Below, one piece after another: positions 10,389-19,270 of a stretch of DNA of 64,000 nucleotides. The translations under genes were made by a program, and so were the position numbers. The DNA is from Oscillospiraceae bacterium (GTDB lineage Bacteria; Bacillota; Clostridia; Oscillospirales; SIG627). Each line of letters starts with the position of its first letter. The stretch's first letter is position 1. The notes under the pieces are model-generated. The model ran no database searches, had not been told where the DNA came from, and saw only the letters and a list, made by a program, of their open reading frames with translations. The stretch lies in NCBI GenBank assembly GCA_015064635.1, contig SVRV01000001.1, positions 62,001 to 126,000 on the forward strand, read 5' to 3'.

Positions 10389-11264
10389 ATGTTATTTTGG
10401 GAAAGACTGAGAGAAGAAGAATTTGACAAAGCAATAAAAGCATCCGAGGGAGTGTGTGTTGTTCCCATAGGATGCTTGGAAAAGCATGGTCAGCATCAGC
10501 CGACAGGCTGTGACCTTTATATTGCAAGAACTGTACTGGAGGAAGCGGCAAAAGCCGAAGAGGTCGTAATATTTCCAACTCCTCATTGGGTTGGAGATGT
10601 CTCCCCCTATCACTCAAGGCTGAATCCCGACGGAGCTCACGGCGGAATAGGACTGAATCCTCTTACCCTCTTCAGACTCCTCGAGGAGCTTTGCGATGAA
10701 ATATACCGAAACGGCTTCAATAAAATATTACTCTTTTCGGCACACGGAGGAAATGCATGGTTGCTTCCTCAGTTTTTAAGACATCAGGCAGAAAAGAAAA
10801 AGCCGTATGCCACATATTTCTACACAGTTGACGACAATGTGGAAGCGGCTGACCCGGAAAGACTTCTGAACAACATCCTCACAAAAAGGGATGAATTCCC
10901 CATGATAACCGATGAGGATATAGAAATTCTGAAAGGCTGGCTGTTTGCGGGATGGGGCTTCGGAGGCGGACACGCAAACTTCGTGGAGGATGCACAGCTT
11001 ATGGTAAGACACAAGGAGCTTATCGCACCCGAAAGATACGATGCCGAAAGCGGTCTTTCCACTCATAAAGCCGATTACCTTTATGAAATGGGCATACGCT
11101 CTGTAAGAAGCACCAACTATCCCAACAATTATTCGGGGTATGCTCCTCACGGAAGCAATGAGCGTATAGGACAGGCGATAATAAAGCTTGATGCCGAAAG
11201 AGCGGCGAAAGCGCTTAGGGCTGTAAAAGAGGATGTGTCCTGCTTAAAGGCGGTAGAGCATTAA
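10389..11264 (+). CDS. Creatininase-family amidohydrolase
   Basis: VVPIGCLEKHGQHQPTGCD and NGFNKILLFSAHGGN motifs of the creatininase family. Confidence 0.88.
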   Translation: MLFWERLREEEFDKAIKASEGVCVVPIGCLEKHGQHQPTGCDLYIARTVLEEAAKAEEVVIFPTPHWVGDVSPYHSRLNPDGAHGGIGLNPLTLFRLLEELCDEIYRNGFNKILLFSAHGGNAWLLPQFLRHQAEKKKPYATYFYTVDDNVEAADPERLLNNILTKRDEFPMITDEDIEILKGWLFAGWGFGGGHANFVEDAQLMVRHKELIAPERYDAESGLSTHKADYLYEMGIRSVRSTNYPNNYSGYAPHGSNERIGQAIIKLDAERAAKALRAVKEDVSCLKAVEH

Positions 11265-11291
11265 TCATATAAGAAAACCGTGATTTAACCC

Positions 11292-11331
11292 AAGGGGCGG
11301 TAAAAAGTCCGAATGACTTTTACCGCCCCTT
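11292..11331. terminator. Bidirectional terminator between convergent operons
   Basis: aaggggcggtaaaaagtc ... gacttttaccgcccctt hairpin. Confidence 0.75.
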
Positions 11332-11335
11332 ATAT

Positions 11336-11854
11336 TTATGCGTTTCTTGTATAAGTGATTGCATTAATTTCCCCTTCGCTCACGAGGAAAGTCAAAACAG
11401 TATTGCCTTTTCTGTAAATAAGTGCCGAGGATGTCTTTTCGGTAGGAGCACCGTAAACCGCTTCTACACTTTCTGCTGTATCTCCAATAGATACACCTTC
11501 GGGTGTGGACACGGAATCATCCTTCAATTCAATGCTGAGCACGTAGTCAACGCTGTCCTTGGGGTAAGTTCTTATAATCACACTTCCCCAGCTGTAAACC
11601 TTGTCAAGTCCCTGATAAGCACATGACTCGGATTCGAAATAGCTTGACGGCTCACCGAGAGTATTTGCAATAGACTCCATTTTTGCATCAAGTGCAACAG
11701 AAGCTCCCTTGAAATCGAAGGTATATCCGGGGGTAACAGTATTTTCCTTCGTTTCCGTATCGGGAGTATTTACTTTTTCGTCGTTTTTTTCTTCTCCGCC
11801 GCATGAAACAAGCACAAGGCAAAGCAAAAGTGTCAAAATCAAAATTCTTTTCAT
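11336..11854 (-). CDS. Small lipoprotein, last gene of the dlt-like operon
   Basis: MKRILILTLLLCLVLVSCGGEEKN lipobox; 172 aa. Confidence 0.8.
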   Translation of the reverse strand: MKRILILTLLLCLVLVSCGGEEKNDEKVNTPDTETKENTVTPGYTFDFKGASVALDAKMESIANTLGEPSSYFESESCAYQGLDKVYSWGSVIIRTYPKDSVDYVLSIELKDDSVSTPEGVSIGDTAESVEAVYGAPTEKTSSALIYRKGNTVLTFLVSEGEINAITYTRNA

Positions 11855-11857
11855 TTT

Positions 11858-12928
11858 TTATCCTTTCACGGCATTTGCGCCGAAGCTGACAAGCTTTCCG
11901 TATTTTTCAAGCTCGTCCGTCTGTTGCTTTTTTTCTTTTTCGTAACGCTTGGTTTTTTCTTCCCATACAGAGCTGTATTTTTCATCCCTTCTTCTATCGG
12001 GAAGCTCTGTATTTTCCTTCAGCCATTTTCCAAAGTAAATGCTGAATTTTTCAGCACCCCATACGTTCAAATGAAGTCCCGCATCATAAGTGTCCTTCGT
12101 CATATCCAAGCCGATTTCCTCTTGAAGCGGTATGAAATTTATATACTTTAAGCCGTTTTCCTTTGCATATTCCTCCATTTGCACATCCCACTCATCATAC
12201 CAGTGAGGATATTCAATGGGGGCTTTTATGAGAATAAGCTCAATGCCCTTTTCTTTGCAAAGCTTTGTCATCTTTTCGAGATACTTCATAGCATTCTCGC
12301 CAAGAGTATAATCTGCAAGGGGCATGGGGTCGGGAAACCCCATACAAGGCTTCGCATCTGCTCGCATATAGTAGCCGTTATGTGTTACAAGATCTTTTTC
12401 AAATAAATACTTGAAATCGTCAGATGTAAGCTCCGACCATCTGCTGTGATAGCGGAGAATGGGAAAAAGATATTCAACAAACTTTTCATCCTCTGTCATT
12501 GAAGCCTTGATTGCATCAACCTTTGCGGAGGACCATTCCATTCCGTCGAGTGTCATTCGGTTGTATGCCTCACTTTGAGGCTTGTCATATTTCAATGACA
12601 GAACGTTAAACACCACAACCTTTGGAGTTTCGTATCTCAAGGTATCCTCAAGCAAATAATACGATTGCCACACAAGCTGTTGAGCACTGCCCCTTATATA
12701 GGAGGTAATTCCGTACTCCTCATAGAGAGTTACGGGAGAGATGTTCTCATAAAGCTCGCAATCCCCTATCATTACCACGTCGTGATTTTCGGCTTCGTTG
12801 TAATACTCTTCAATCATTGAGCCTTCAATGATGCCCGTCTGATATTTCGGGACAAGAAGTCTTTGAAGAAGATTAAGGGCAGCAAAGGTAAGAACTACCA
12901 CCAAAAGAATTTTTAAAAATCTTTTCAT
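11858..12928 (-). CDS. Membrane-anchored SGNH/DltD-like protein
   Basis: N-terminal TM, HDVVMIGDCELYENISPVTLYEEYG, LILIKAPIEYPHWYDEW, DAGLHLNVWGAEKFS; next to MBOAT gene. Confidence 0.75.
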   Translation of the reverse strand: MKRFLKILLVVVLTFAALNLLQRLLVPKYQTGIIEGSMIEEYYNEAENHDVVMIGDCELYENISPVTLYEEYGITSYIRGSAQQLVWQSYYLLEDTLRYETPKVVVFNVLSLKYDKPQSEAYNRMTLDGMEWSSAKVDAIKASMTEDEKFVEYLFPILRYHSRWSELTSDDFKYLFEKDLVTHNGYYMRADAKPCMGFPDPMPLADYTLGENAMKYLEKMTKLCKEKGIELILIKAPIEYPHWYDEWDVQMEEYAKENGLKYINFIPLQEEIGLDMTKDTYDAGLHLNVWGAEKFSIYFGKWLKENTELPDRRRDEKYSSVWEEKTKRYEKEKKQQTDELEKYGKLVSFGANAVKG

Positions 12929-12940
12929 TTCGTCCTCCCC

Positions 12941-14527
12941 TTAAAACTGATTGTAGATAAACTGCGATGAATCATATCCGACGCCGTATGCACCGAATAC
13001 AAATGTCACAATTGTAAGAACTGCCACAGCGGTGTAATAAAGCATTTCCGAACGCTCATATATAAACGCTCTCACACTTCCCACTCTTACCTTGATAAGG
13101 CTGACTCCAAGGACAACAAAAAGTCCTGCAAGGAGAATTATATAATCCGCACCGCTTATTCCAAGACCTAAAAGTGACCCATCGGTGAATGCTCCGAGAT
13201 TAAACTCGGTGAACATTGTTCCTATCATCTTAAATGTAAGGGGAACGTTTCTGTAACAGTCAAACATACGGATAGCACTCATAAGAAGGATTGTTCTTAT
13301 TATCTGAAAAACAGTGTACGGTGCTTTTTTATACCACGGACATTTTTTGTGGAATTTGGTGTAAAGCGGCTCAAGCTCTTGTGAAATCATTATAACAACA
13401 AAGTTCATAAGACCCCAAACGATAAAATTCCATGCTGCACCGTGCCAAAGACCTGTGGTAAACCACACCGCAAGGCTGGAAAGATACACTGTCACACGCT
13501 TTCCTATAAAGGACCCGAGATGCGCTCTCGACCATTTTGAGAGCTTCAGCATTGGCGAGCAAACCGATATGGGATAGAATATATAATCGGTGAACCAAGT
13601 ACCCATAGTTATGTGCCATCTGTTCCAGTATTCCTTGATGTTCTTTGAAAAATACGGAAGATTGAAGTTTTCGGCAACCTTTATTCCCATGGTATTTGCA
13701 ATACCTATGGTGATATCAATTCCGCCGGTGAAATCACAGTACAATTCAAAAGCATAAAAGAGCATTGCAATAAACACATATGTACCCGTATAGCTTTCGG
13801 GCTTTGAAACAAGCTCTGTGACAGCCGTTATGAGTCTGTCGGCAATTACTACCTTCTTAAAATATCCCCATGCAATACGCCCGATACCCATGGAAATCAT
13901 CTTTGAATTCAAGGGCTCGGGATTGTACAAGGTCTTTGACAGCTGTCCGAAACGGCTGATGGGACCTTGTACCATCTGCGGAAAGAAGGTTACAAAAAGG
14001 CTGAGCTTGAATATGTTTTTCTCTGCCCTCTCAGTACCTCTGTAAACATCAATTACATAGCTCACCGTCTGGAAGGTATAAAAGGATATACCCATTGGTA
14101 TTATCAGCTCCACAGTACTGAGCCGCGAGGCATCCGACAAAACGGAATTAATGCTTTCAATCACAAAATTCGTGTATTTTGTCACCGAAAGAATTCCGAG
14201 ATTGACAAGAAGTCCGATAAGAAGAAAAACTCTCTTCTTTTTCTTCATTGTTTCCTTGTACTTTTTCTTGTCGGCGGTGGACATCTCCTCCTTGTGCTCC
14301 TTTAAATACGAGGTCTGCTCAAGGTTCATGGCATCCATCTTAATACAAGTAAAGTATGCGCTGACAACAGTTACTCCCACAAAGATAAGATATCTCGGGT
14401 CGGCAATGGCATAAAATCCCAGACTTGCCACAAGAAGCAAGGTCCAGCGGTATTTCAGCGGGAAGGCATAATACAGCAAGAATACTGCCGCAATAAAGGC
14501 AATAAATTCGTAGGAAGTGAAAAGCAT
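12941..14527 (-). CDS. MBOAT-family O-acyltransferase (DltB-like)
   Basis: Multi-TM; PQMVQGPISRFGQL, YWNRWHITMGTWFTDYIFYP, TGLWHGAAWNFIVWG motifs. Confidence 0.92.
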   Translation of the reverse strand: MLFTSYEFIAFIAAVFLLYYAFPLKYRWTLLLVASLGFYAIADPRYLIFVGVTVVSAYFTCIKMDAMNLEQTSYLKEHKEEMSTADKKKYKETMKKKKRVFLLIGLLVNLGILSVTKYTNFVIESINSVLSDASRLSTVELIIPMGISFYTFQTVSYVIDVYRGTERAEKNIFKLSLFVTFFPQMVQGPISRFGQLSKTLYNPEPLNSKMISMGIGRIAWGYFKKVVIADRLITAVTELVSKPESYTGTYVFIAMLFYAFELYCDFTGGIDITIGIANTMGIKVAENFNLPYFSKNIKEYWNRWHITMGTWFTDYIFYPISVCSPMLKLSKWSRAHLGSFIGKRVTVYLSSLAVWFTTGLWHGAAWNFIVWGLMNFVVIMISQELEPLYTKFHKKCPWYKKAPYTVFQIIRTILLMSAIRMFDCYRNVPLTFKMIGTMFTEFNLGAFTDGSLLGLGISGADYIILLAGLFVVLGVSLIKVRVGSVRAFIYERSEMLYYTAVAVLTIVTFVFGAYGVGYDSSQFIYNQF

Positions 14528-14761
14528 TTATTCCTCCGCTATTTTTTGTATAAGCTCATAAAGTGCTTTAGCCGAATTGAAGTTTTCGGGAATTATCTCC
14601 TCTGCGGGAATCGCCACGTCAAAGGTATTGTCGATTTCCGAAATAATTGCAATTATATCAAAGGAATCAAGTATTTTGTCATCAATTAGAGTAGTACAAT
14701 TTTCATAGTCTACATCGGGGTGCAGACTCTCAAGTATTTCAAGTAATTCTTCCATATTCAT
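14528..14761 (-). CDS. Acyl/aminoacyl carrier protein (DltC-like)
   Basis: 77 aa; DDKILDSFDIIAIISEIDNTFDV: phosphopantetheine attachment Ser in a DSxx(I/L) context. Confidence 0.88.
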   Translation of the reverse strand: MNMEELLEILESLHPDVDYENCTTLIDDKILDSFDIIAIISEIDNTFDVAIPAEEIIPENFNSAKALYELIQKIAEE

Positions 14762-14772
14762 TCTCCTTTATA

Positions 14773-16278
14773 TTAAACCATTTTGAGAAGTGCTATTCTG
14801 TCAAGCTTTCCGTTTGCGGTAAAGGGCATAGCTTCAAGCTTTTCCACCTTGTTGGGAATCATATATCTGGGAAGCTTATCCTTGAGCAGGGCTATCAGCT
14901 CGGAGGAATCTATCTCTCCGACATAGAACAAAACTATCTTGCTCTTTTCCTTGTCGTAGACACATCCCGACATATTTACGCCCTTGATAAGATTTACGTT
15001 TACCTCTATTTCGCCAAGCTCTATTCGGTGTCCCATATGCTTTATCTGGTAATCCTTACGTGACACAAATATGAGCTCGCCTCTTTCGTTTAGACGTCCA
15101 AGGTCTCCTGTTTTATAGATAAGCTCCGGATAATTCTTGTTGAGAGGATTTTGCACAAAAACCTCTGCCGTCTTTTCGGGGTTGTTGTAATAACCAAGTG
15201 TAAGAGATGTACCCCTTACGCATATTTCTCCCACCTCTCCGTCAAGTGCGGGAGTGTTATCGTCTTTTATGAGAAGTATTTCTGTGTTGTGGAAGGGCCC
15301 GCCGATGGGAATTACCTCATCAAGGGCAAAATCACGCTCAACCTTGAAATAGCAACACATTCCCGTAGCTTCCGTAGGACCATAAAGGTTTGTAAATTTT
15401 GCATTCGGCAAAGCCTCACGCCAGCGATTGAACTGCTTTATGGGAAATACCTCGCTTCCGAAGGCTACCGTGTGAAGATACTCGGGTACAATCTTCTCGA
15501 AGGTTCTGAAAGCAGATATCATGGTAAGCGCAGACACTACCCAGCAAATTGTATTTATTTTGTGGTCATTCAGATACTCCACAAGCTTTATGGGGAACAT
15601 AAAGAGCTGCTTTGGTACAAGATATGTGGTAGCTCCGTATTTAAGCGTTGGATAAAGCTCCTTCAGGCACGCATCAAAATAAAGAGGTGTCTGATTTGCA
15701 AAGCGTGTATCCTCATTGAAGCCAAGCACATCCGATAGGTTCTCGATATAATCGATAACCGATCTGTGGCAGGCAATAACGCCCTTGGGAACTCCCGTTG
15801 AACCCGAAGTGAACACTATATAAATCGGGTCTGTATCCAGTTGCTTGTCACGTATTTCGGAAAGTGCCAAGGTGTCCTCGGGACAGCTTGAAATGCTGTC
15901 ATAAAGAAGCACCTCGCCGTCAAAATCATATTCTCCGAGAAGCTCCTTACAATGCTCATCGCATATTACAGCTCTCGCATTAAGATTTTGAAAAATAAGC
16001 TCTATTCTGAATTTCGGCATTTCCGCATCAATAGGGACATAATAGCATCCGCCGTATACACATCCGAAAAATGCGGCTATCATCTTTGGCTGTTTTTCCA
16101 TAAAAACCACAACCGGCTCACGGTATATGCCTTTTGAATGAAGCACACTTCCGATTGAACGGCTATGGGAATAAACGTCTGCAAAGGTAAGCTCGGTAGT
16201 ATCGTCCGAAAAAGCAACCTTTTCGGGCACTCTCAAAACCGTAGCTTCCAAATATTCCATTACGTTAGTCTGCTGCAT
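14773..16278 (-). CDS. Amino acid adenylation protein (DltA-like)
   Basis: YIVFTSGSTGVPKGV, NLYGPTEATG, YKTGDLGRLNERGELIFVSRKDYQIKHMGHRIELGEIE, NGKLDRIAL core motifs. Confidence 0.9.
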   Translation of the reverse strand: MQQTNVMEYLEATVLRVPEKVAFSDDTTELTFADVYSHSRSIGSVLHSKGIYREPVVVFMEKQPKMIAAFFGCVYGGCYYVPIDAEMPKFRIELIFQNLNARAVICDEHCKELLGEYDFDGEVLLYDSISSCPEDTLALSEIRDKQLDTDPIYIVFTSGSTGVPKGVIACHRSVIDYIENLSDVLGFNEDTRFANQTPLYFDACLKELYPTLKYGATTYLVPKQLFMFPIKLVEYLNDHKINTICWVVSALTMISAFRTFEKIVPEYLHTVAFGSEVFPIKQFNRWREALPNAKFTNLYGPTEATGMCCYFKVERDFALDEVIPIGGPFHNTEILLIKDDNTPALDGEVGEICVRGTSLTLGYYNNPEKTAEVFVQNPLNKNYPELIYKTGDLGRLNERGELIFVSRKDYQIKHMGHRIELGEIEVNVNLIKGVNMSGCVYDKEKSKIVLFYVGEIDSSELIALLKDKLPRYMIPNKVEKLEAMPFTANGKLDRIALLKMV

Positions 16279-16287
16279 AAACTTCTC

Positions 16288-17016
16288 CTATTTTAACGAA
16301 ATAAGCTGTGAAAAAGGTATTCTCGGTATTTTGCCGCACAAAGAGATTGAATTCCATGCGAGAATCTCCATGGCATCCGCAAATCCCCGTCCTATATCAA
16401 AATCACGCTTTATAAGAGACAGCTCGGTGCATCCGAGTATTATAACCTCAGCACCACCGTCGAAAAGCTCTGCTGTCACCTTTTCAAACTTTTTAATATC
16501 CACGGGCGAATTTGTCTTTATCTCATCATATATCAGACTCATAACAAGTGACTGGCATTCTTCGGAAGGCAACACAAAATCAAGTCCCTCGCTCTCAAGT
16601 GATTTTTGAAAAAGTCCCGTCTTAACAGTGCCGCTTGTCGCCATTATGCCAACTTTTTTTGCACCGCTTTCCTTTATTGCCAAAGCTGTCAGCTTTATTC
16701 CGTCAAGAATAGGAGCTGTAATTCTTGTCTGAAGCTCATCGTGAAAAGCGTGCGCCGTCATACAAGGAATTGCAATAATTCCCGCACCCATATTGGAAAG
16801 TACTCTGCCTGCTTCTGTCATTTTCGGGAGCGGACTGTCCGTACTTTTTCCGAGAATAAATGCTGTACGGTCAGGAACTGATGGCACCGAATAAACAAGC
16901 ATTTCCAAATGCTCCTGGTCGCAGGACGCATCGGTCATGTTGGTTATCATATCCATAAAATATGTTGTCGCGGCAGGTCCAAGCCCTCCGATAACACCTA
17001 AAGTCATTTTTTTCAC
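16288..17016 (-). CDS. Aspartate/glutamate racemase family protein
   Basis: MTLGVIGGLGPAATTYFMDMI, IIAIPCMTAHAFHDEL, VIILGCTELSLI: two catalytic-type cysteines. Confidence 0.88.
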   Translation of the reverse strand: MKKMTLGVIGGLGPAATTYFMDMITNMTDASCDQEHLEMLVYSVPSVPDRTAFILGKSTDSPLPKMTEAGRVLSNMGAGIIAIPCMTAHAFHDELQTRITAPILDGIKLTALAIKESGAKKVGIMATSGTVKTGLFQKSLESEGLDFVLPSEECQSLVMSLIYDEIKTNSPVDIKKFEKVTAELFDGGAEVIILGCTELSLIKRDFDIGRGFADAMEILAWNSISLCGKIPRIPFSQLISLK

Positions 17017-17017
17017 C

Positions 17018-18745
17018 TTACTGATTTATAATCCTTCTGTTTACAAAATCAACATATTGCTGCACCGATTCGGTTGCACGTTCAGGATAAAGACTCTTAT
17101 CAAAAAGATGTCCTATACTGTAATATGTTCTGTCCCAGGTCTCTGCCTCGCTGTCTGTCATCATAAAGGTACGAAGATTTCCTCTGACAAAGGGTGATGC
17201 ATCAAAATGATACCATCCGCCGTTGTAATATACAAGATTCCAATAATGCTTTGTATTTGGATGGTCTCTTTGTACCTCCATCTGTTCAAAGCCCATATGC
17301 TCAATTAAAATTCTCGCAAGAGCGTAGTAATTGTAACAATCTCCCATACGTTTTGTAAGTGCATCATAGGCTCCCACAATATAATTGGACTTGTCAGACG
17401 TACCTGTGTAATAAATATTCTTATTTATCCAAACAAATATGGCATACAGCTTTTCAAGGTCCGTCATATCGTCGGTTACAAGCTCAGAGAGAAGCTCGTC
17501 CGCAAGCCTGTGCGTCTCTGCCTCAAAAGAAGGACGCTCTACAACAGATACGGGCACCTCGGCATTTGAAATGTTTCCCGATATATCAGTTGCGGTAAAG
17601 CTTGCCGTGTATTCACCCACAGTATTTAAGTTCACCTTGCTGCTGTCTATCGAAAGCTTTATATCACCGCAAAAATCATCTGTGACAGTGATTTGCTTTT
17701 TGTAACTGACAGTATCTCCGGCAAAAACAATAATCTGCTTTACACCTATTATGGGAGCTGTCGTGTCATTTGCCACGTTTACGGTACACTGTGCTTCGGA
17801 GATGTTTCCTGATCTGTCGGAAACGGTAAAGGTTACGTTATAGCTTCCTTCTATTGATGTATCTGGCTCCTCGGAAAGCGTAAGTTTCGGCTCGGAGGCC
17901 GCATTATCGGTAATTTCGGGGAGTGATTTTACATCAATTCCCTTGCCCACCGGAACATTGTACACGGGGGCACATTCAATCTCGGGAGCTTCCTTATCCT
18001 CTTCGAGTACAAGAATACATTCCTTTGTTGCTGTATTTCCGGCACCGTCAACCGCCGTGTATACGATTTTATATTCTCCGGGTGCATAAAAGCTTCCGTC
18101 ACTGCTTACAGAAAGCACAGGATTCGGATCAATGGTATCCTTTGCCACAACGCCCTCCAAAAGGTTAGCATCGTCATAAAGGTACATATGCCTATCCGAA
18201 ACCCCTTCTATTATGGGAGCTGATTTGTCCTCGACAACAGTAATTGTAATATCCACCCTTGTTTTGTTACCAAATGCATCTGTAACAAGCAAAACTCCGT
18301 CTTGCAAGCCGGGAGCATCCTTGGGCGCGGTATACCACTGTACCGAGGTTTCGGTTATATCTTCTATCGACTCAATACATGTTTCGGGGGCGGGTGTTTT
18401 TCCAAGCCACGACTTCACGTCTTTTTTTACACTTACCTTCGGACCTGTTGTGTCGGTTATTGTAAGCTCGGAGGTGTATTTATCGTCTCCAACCAATATA
18501 TTTACAGTATAAACACCGGGTGTATTGACGTCGATATGACTTGTGTCATTTTCGAAAAACGCCTCCGCCGGAGGATTGTCCTCGAAAAACAATGAAAGTG
18601 TTATAGGCTGTCCGGCTTCGGAACGAACGGATTTTTTGAAGCCCGTGTCCGACAAAAACACAAATGCGCAAATACTTGCCGCAGCAACCAAAAGTATTAT
18701 AACTGTTATTATTCCTATTTTTTTGTAATTCACATTTCTATCCAT
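17018..18745 (-). CDS. Membrane-anchored protein with Ig-like (DUF5011-type) repeats and C-terminal transglutaminase-like domain
   Basis: N-terminal TM; repeated D.TAPxI...YT.TATD.SGN units; C-terminal MGDCYNYYALARILIEHMGF...KHYWNLVYYNGGWYHFDASP (Cys-His-Asp). Confidence 0.85.
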   Translation of the reverse strand: MDRNVNYKKIGIITVIILLVAAASICAFVFLSDTGFKKSVRSEAGQPITLSLFFEDNPPAEAFFENDTSHIDVNTPGVYTVNILVGDDKYTSELTITDTTGPKVSVKKDVKSWLGKTPAPETCIESIEDITETSVQWYTAPKDAPGLQDGVLLVTDAFGNKTRVDITITVVEDKSAPIIEGVSDRHMYLYDDANLLEGVVAKDTIDPNPVLSVSSDGSFYAPGEYKIVYTAVDGAGNTATKECILVLEEDKEAPEIECAPVYNVPVGKGIDVKSLPEITDNAASEPKLTLSEEPDTSIEGSYNVTFTVSDRSGNISEAQCTVNVANDTTAPIIGVKQIIVFAGDTVSYKKQITVTDDFCGDIKLSIDSSKVNLNTVGEYTASFTATDISGNISNAEVPVSVVERPSFEAETHRLADELLSELVTDDMTDLEKLYAIFVWINKNIYYTGTSDKSNYIVGAYDALTKRMGDCYNYYALARILIEHMGFEQMEVQRDHPNTKHYWNLVYYNGGWYHFDASPFVRGNLRTFMMTDSEAETWDRTYYSIGHLFDKSLYPERATESVQQYVDFVNRRIINQ

Positions 18746-18778
18746 GTAATATCACCTTCAAATACTCTAAAAGACGTT

Positions 18779-19270
18779 TTAGTCCGTTTCTTTGGGGTTG
18801 GTGTATATGTTTACCGTTTTAATCCCTTTTTTTAAAGCATATTTCACTGTGGAGGCAGTGCCTCCCTTTTCTCCACCGTCAAAAAAGCATATGACGGCAG
18901 AGGACATATCCACCATTTTTCTGTTGCGCTGATGCATGCAGTAGCGAGTATACGGAATACTCACATATTCGTGAGAATCTGCCACCGACAAAACCGCCTT
19001 ATACTTCTTCTTTTGTTCGGAAGTCCAGAATTTATCCTGGCCTTCACACGGCAACACAAGATGGAGCTTAATGTCCGAATATTCGCTTTTTAAATCAAGT
19101 ACAGCTTCTGCCGCCAGAGTATCAAATCCGATAGCGCCTCCTGCGACAAAATTTTTATATCCAAGCTCAATGAGAATCACAAGCTCCTTTTTGAGCCTTT
19201 CCTTCAAGTCAGTCAAATCAGAGTAAGGAATATCCCTGTGACCTGTAAAGCAACAAGTAATCTCCTTCAT
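18779..19270 (-). CDS. SLOG/DUF1273-type (YpsA-like) protein
   Basis: CCFTGHRDIP...VAGGAIGFDTLAAEAVL...LVLPCEGQ...YTRYCMHQRNRKMVD. Confidence 0.8.
   Translation of the reverse strand: MKEITCCFTGHRDIPYSDLTDLKERLKKELVILIELGYKNFVAGGAIGFDTLAAEAVLDLKSEYSDIKLHLVLPCEGQDKFWTSEQKKKYKAVLSVADSHEYVSIPYTRYCMHQRNRKMVDMSSAVICFFDGGEKGGTASTVKYALKKGIKTVNIYTNPKETD

Noticed and set aside
11336-16278. Naming the genes dltA-D outright
   Set aside because: Operon has non-canonical members and specificity is unproven, so only 'dlt-like' is supported.
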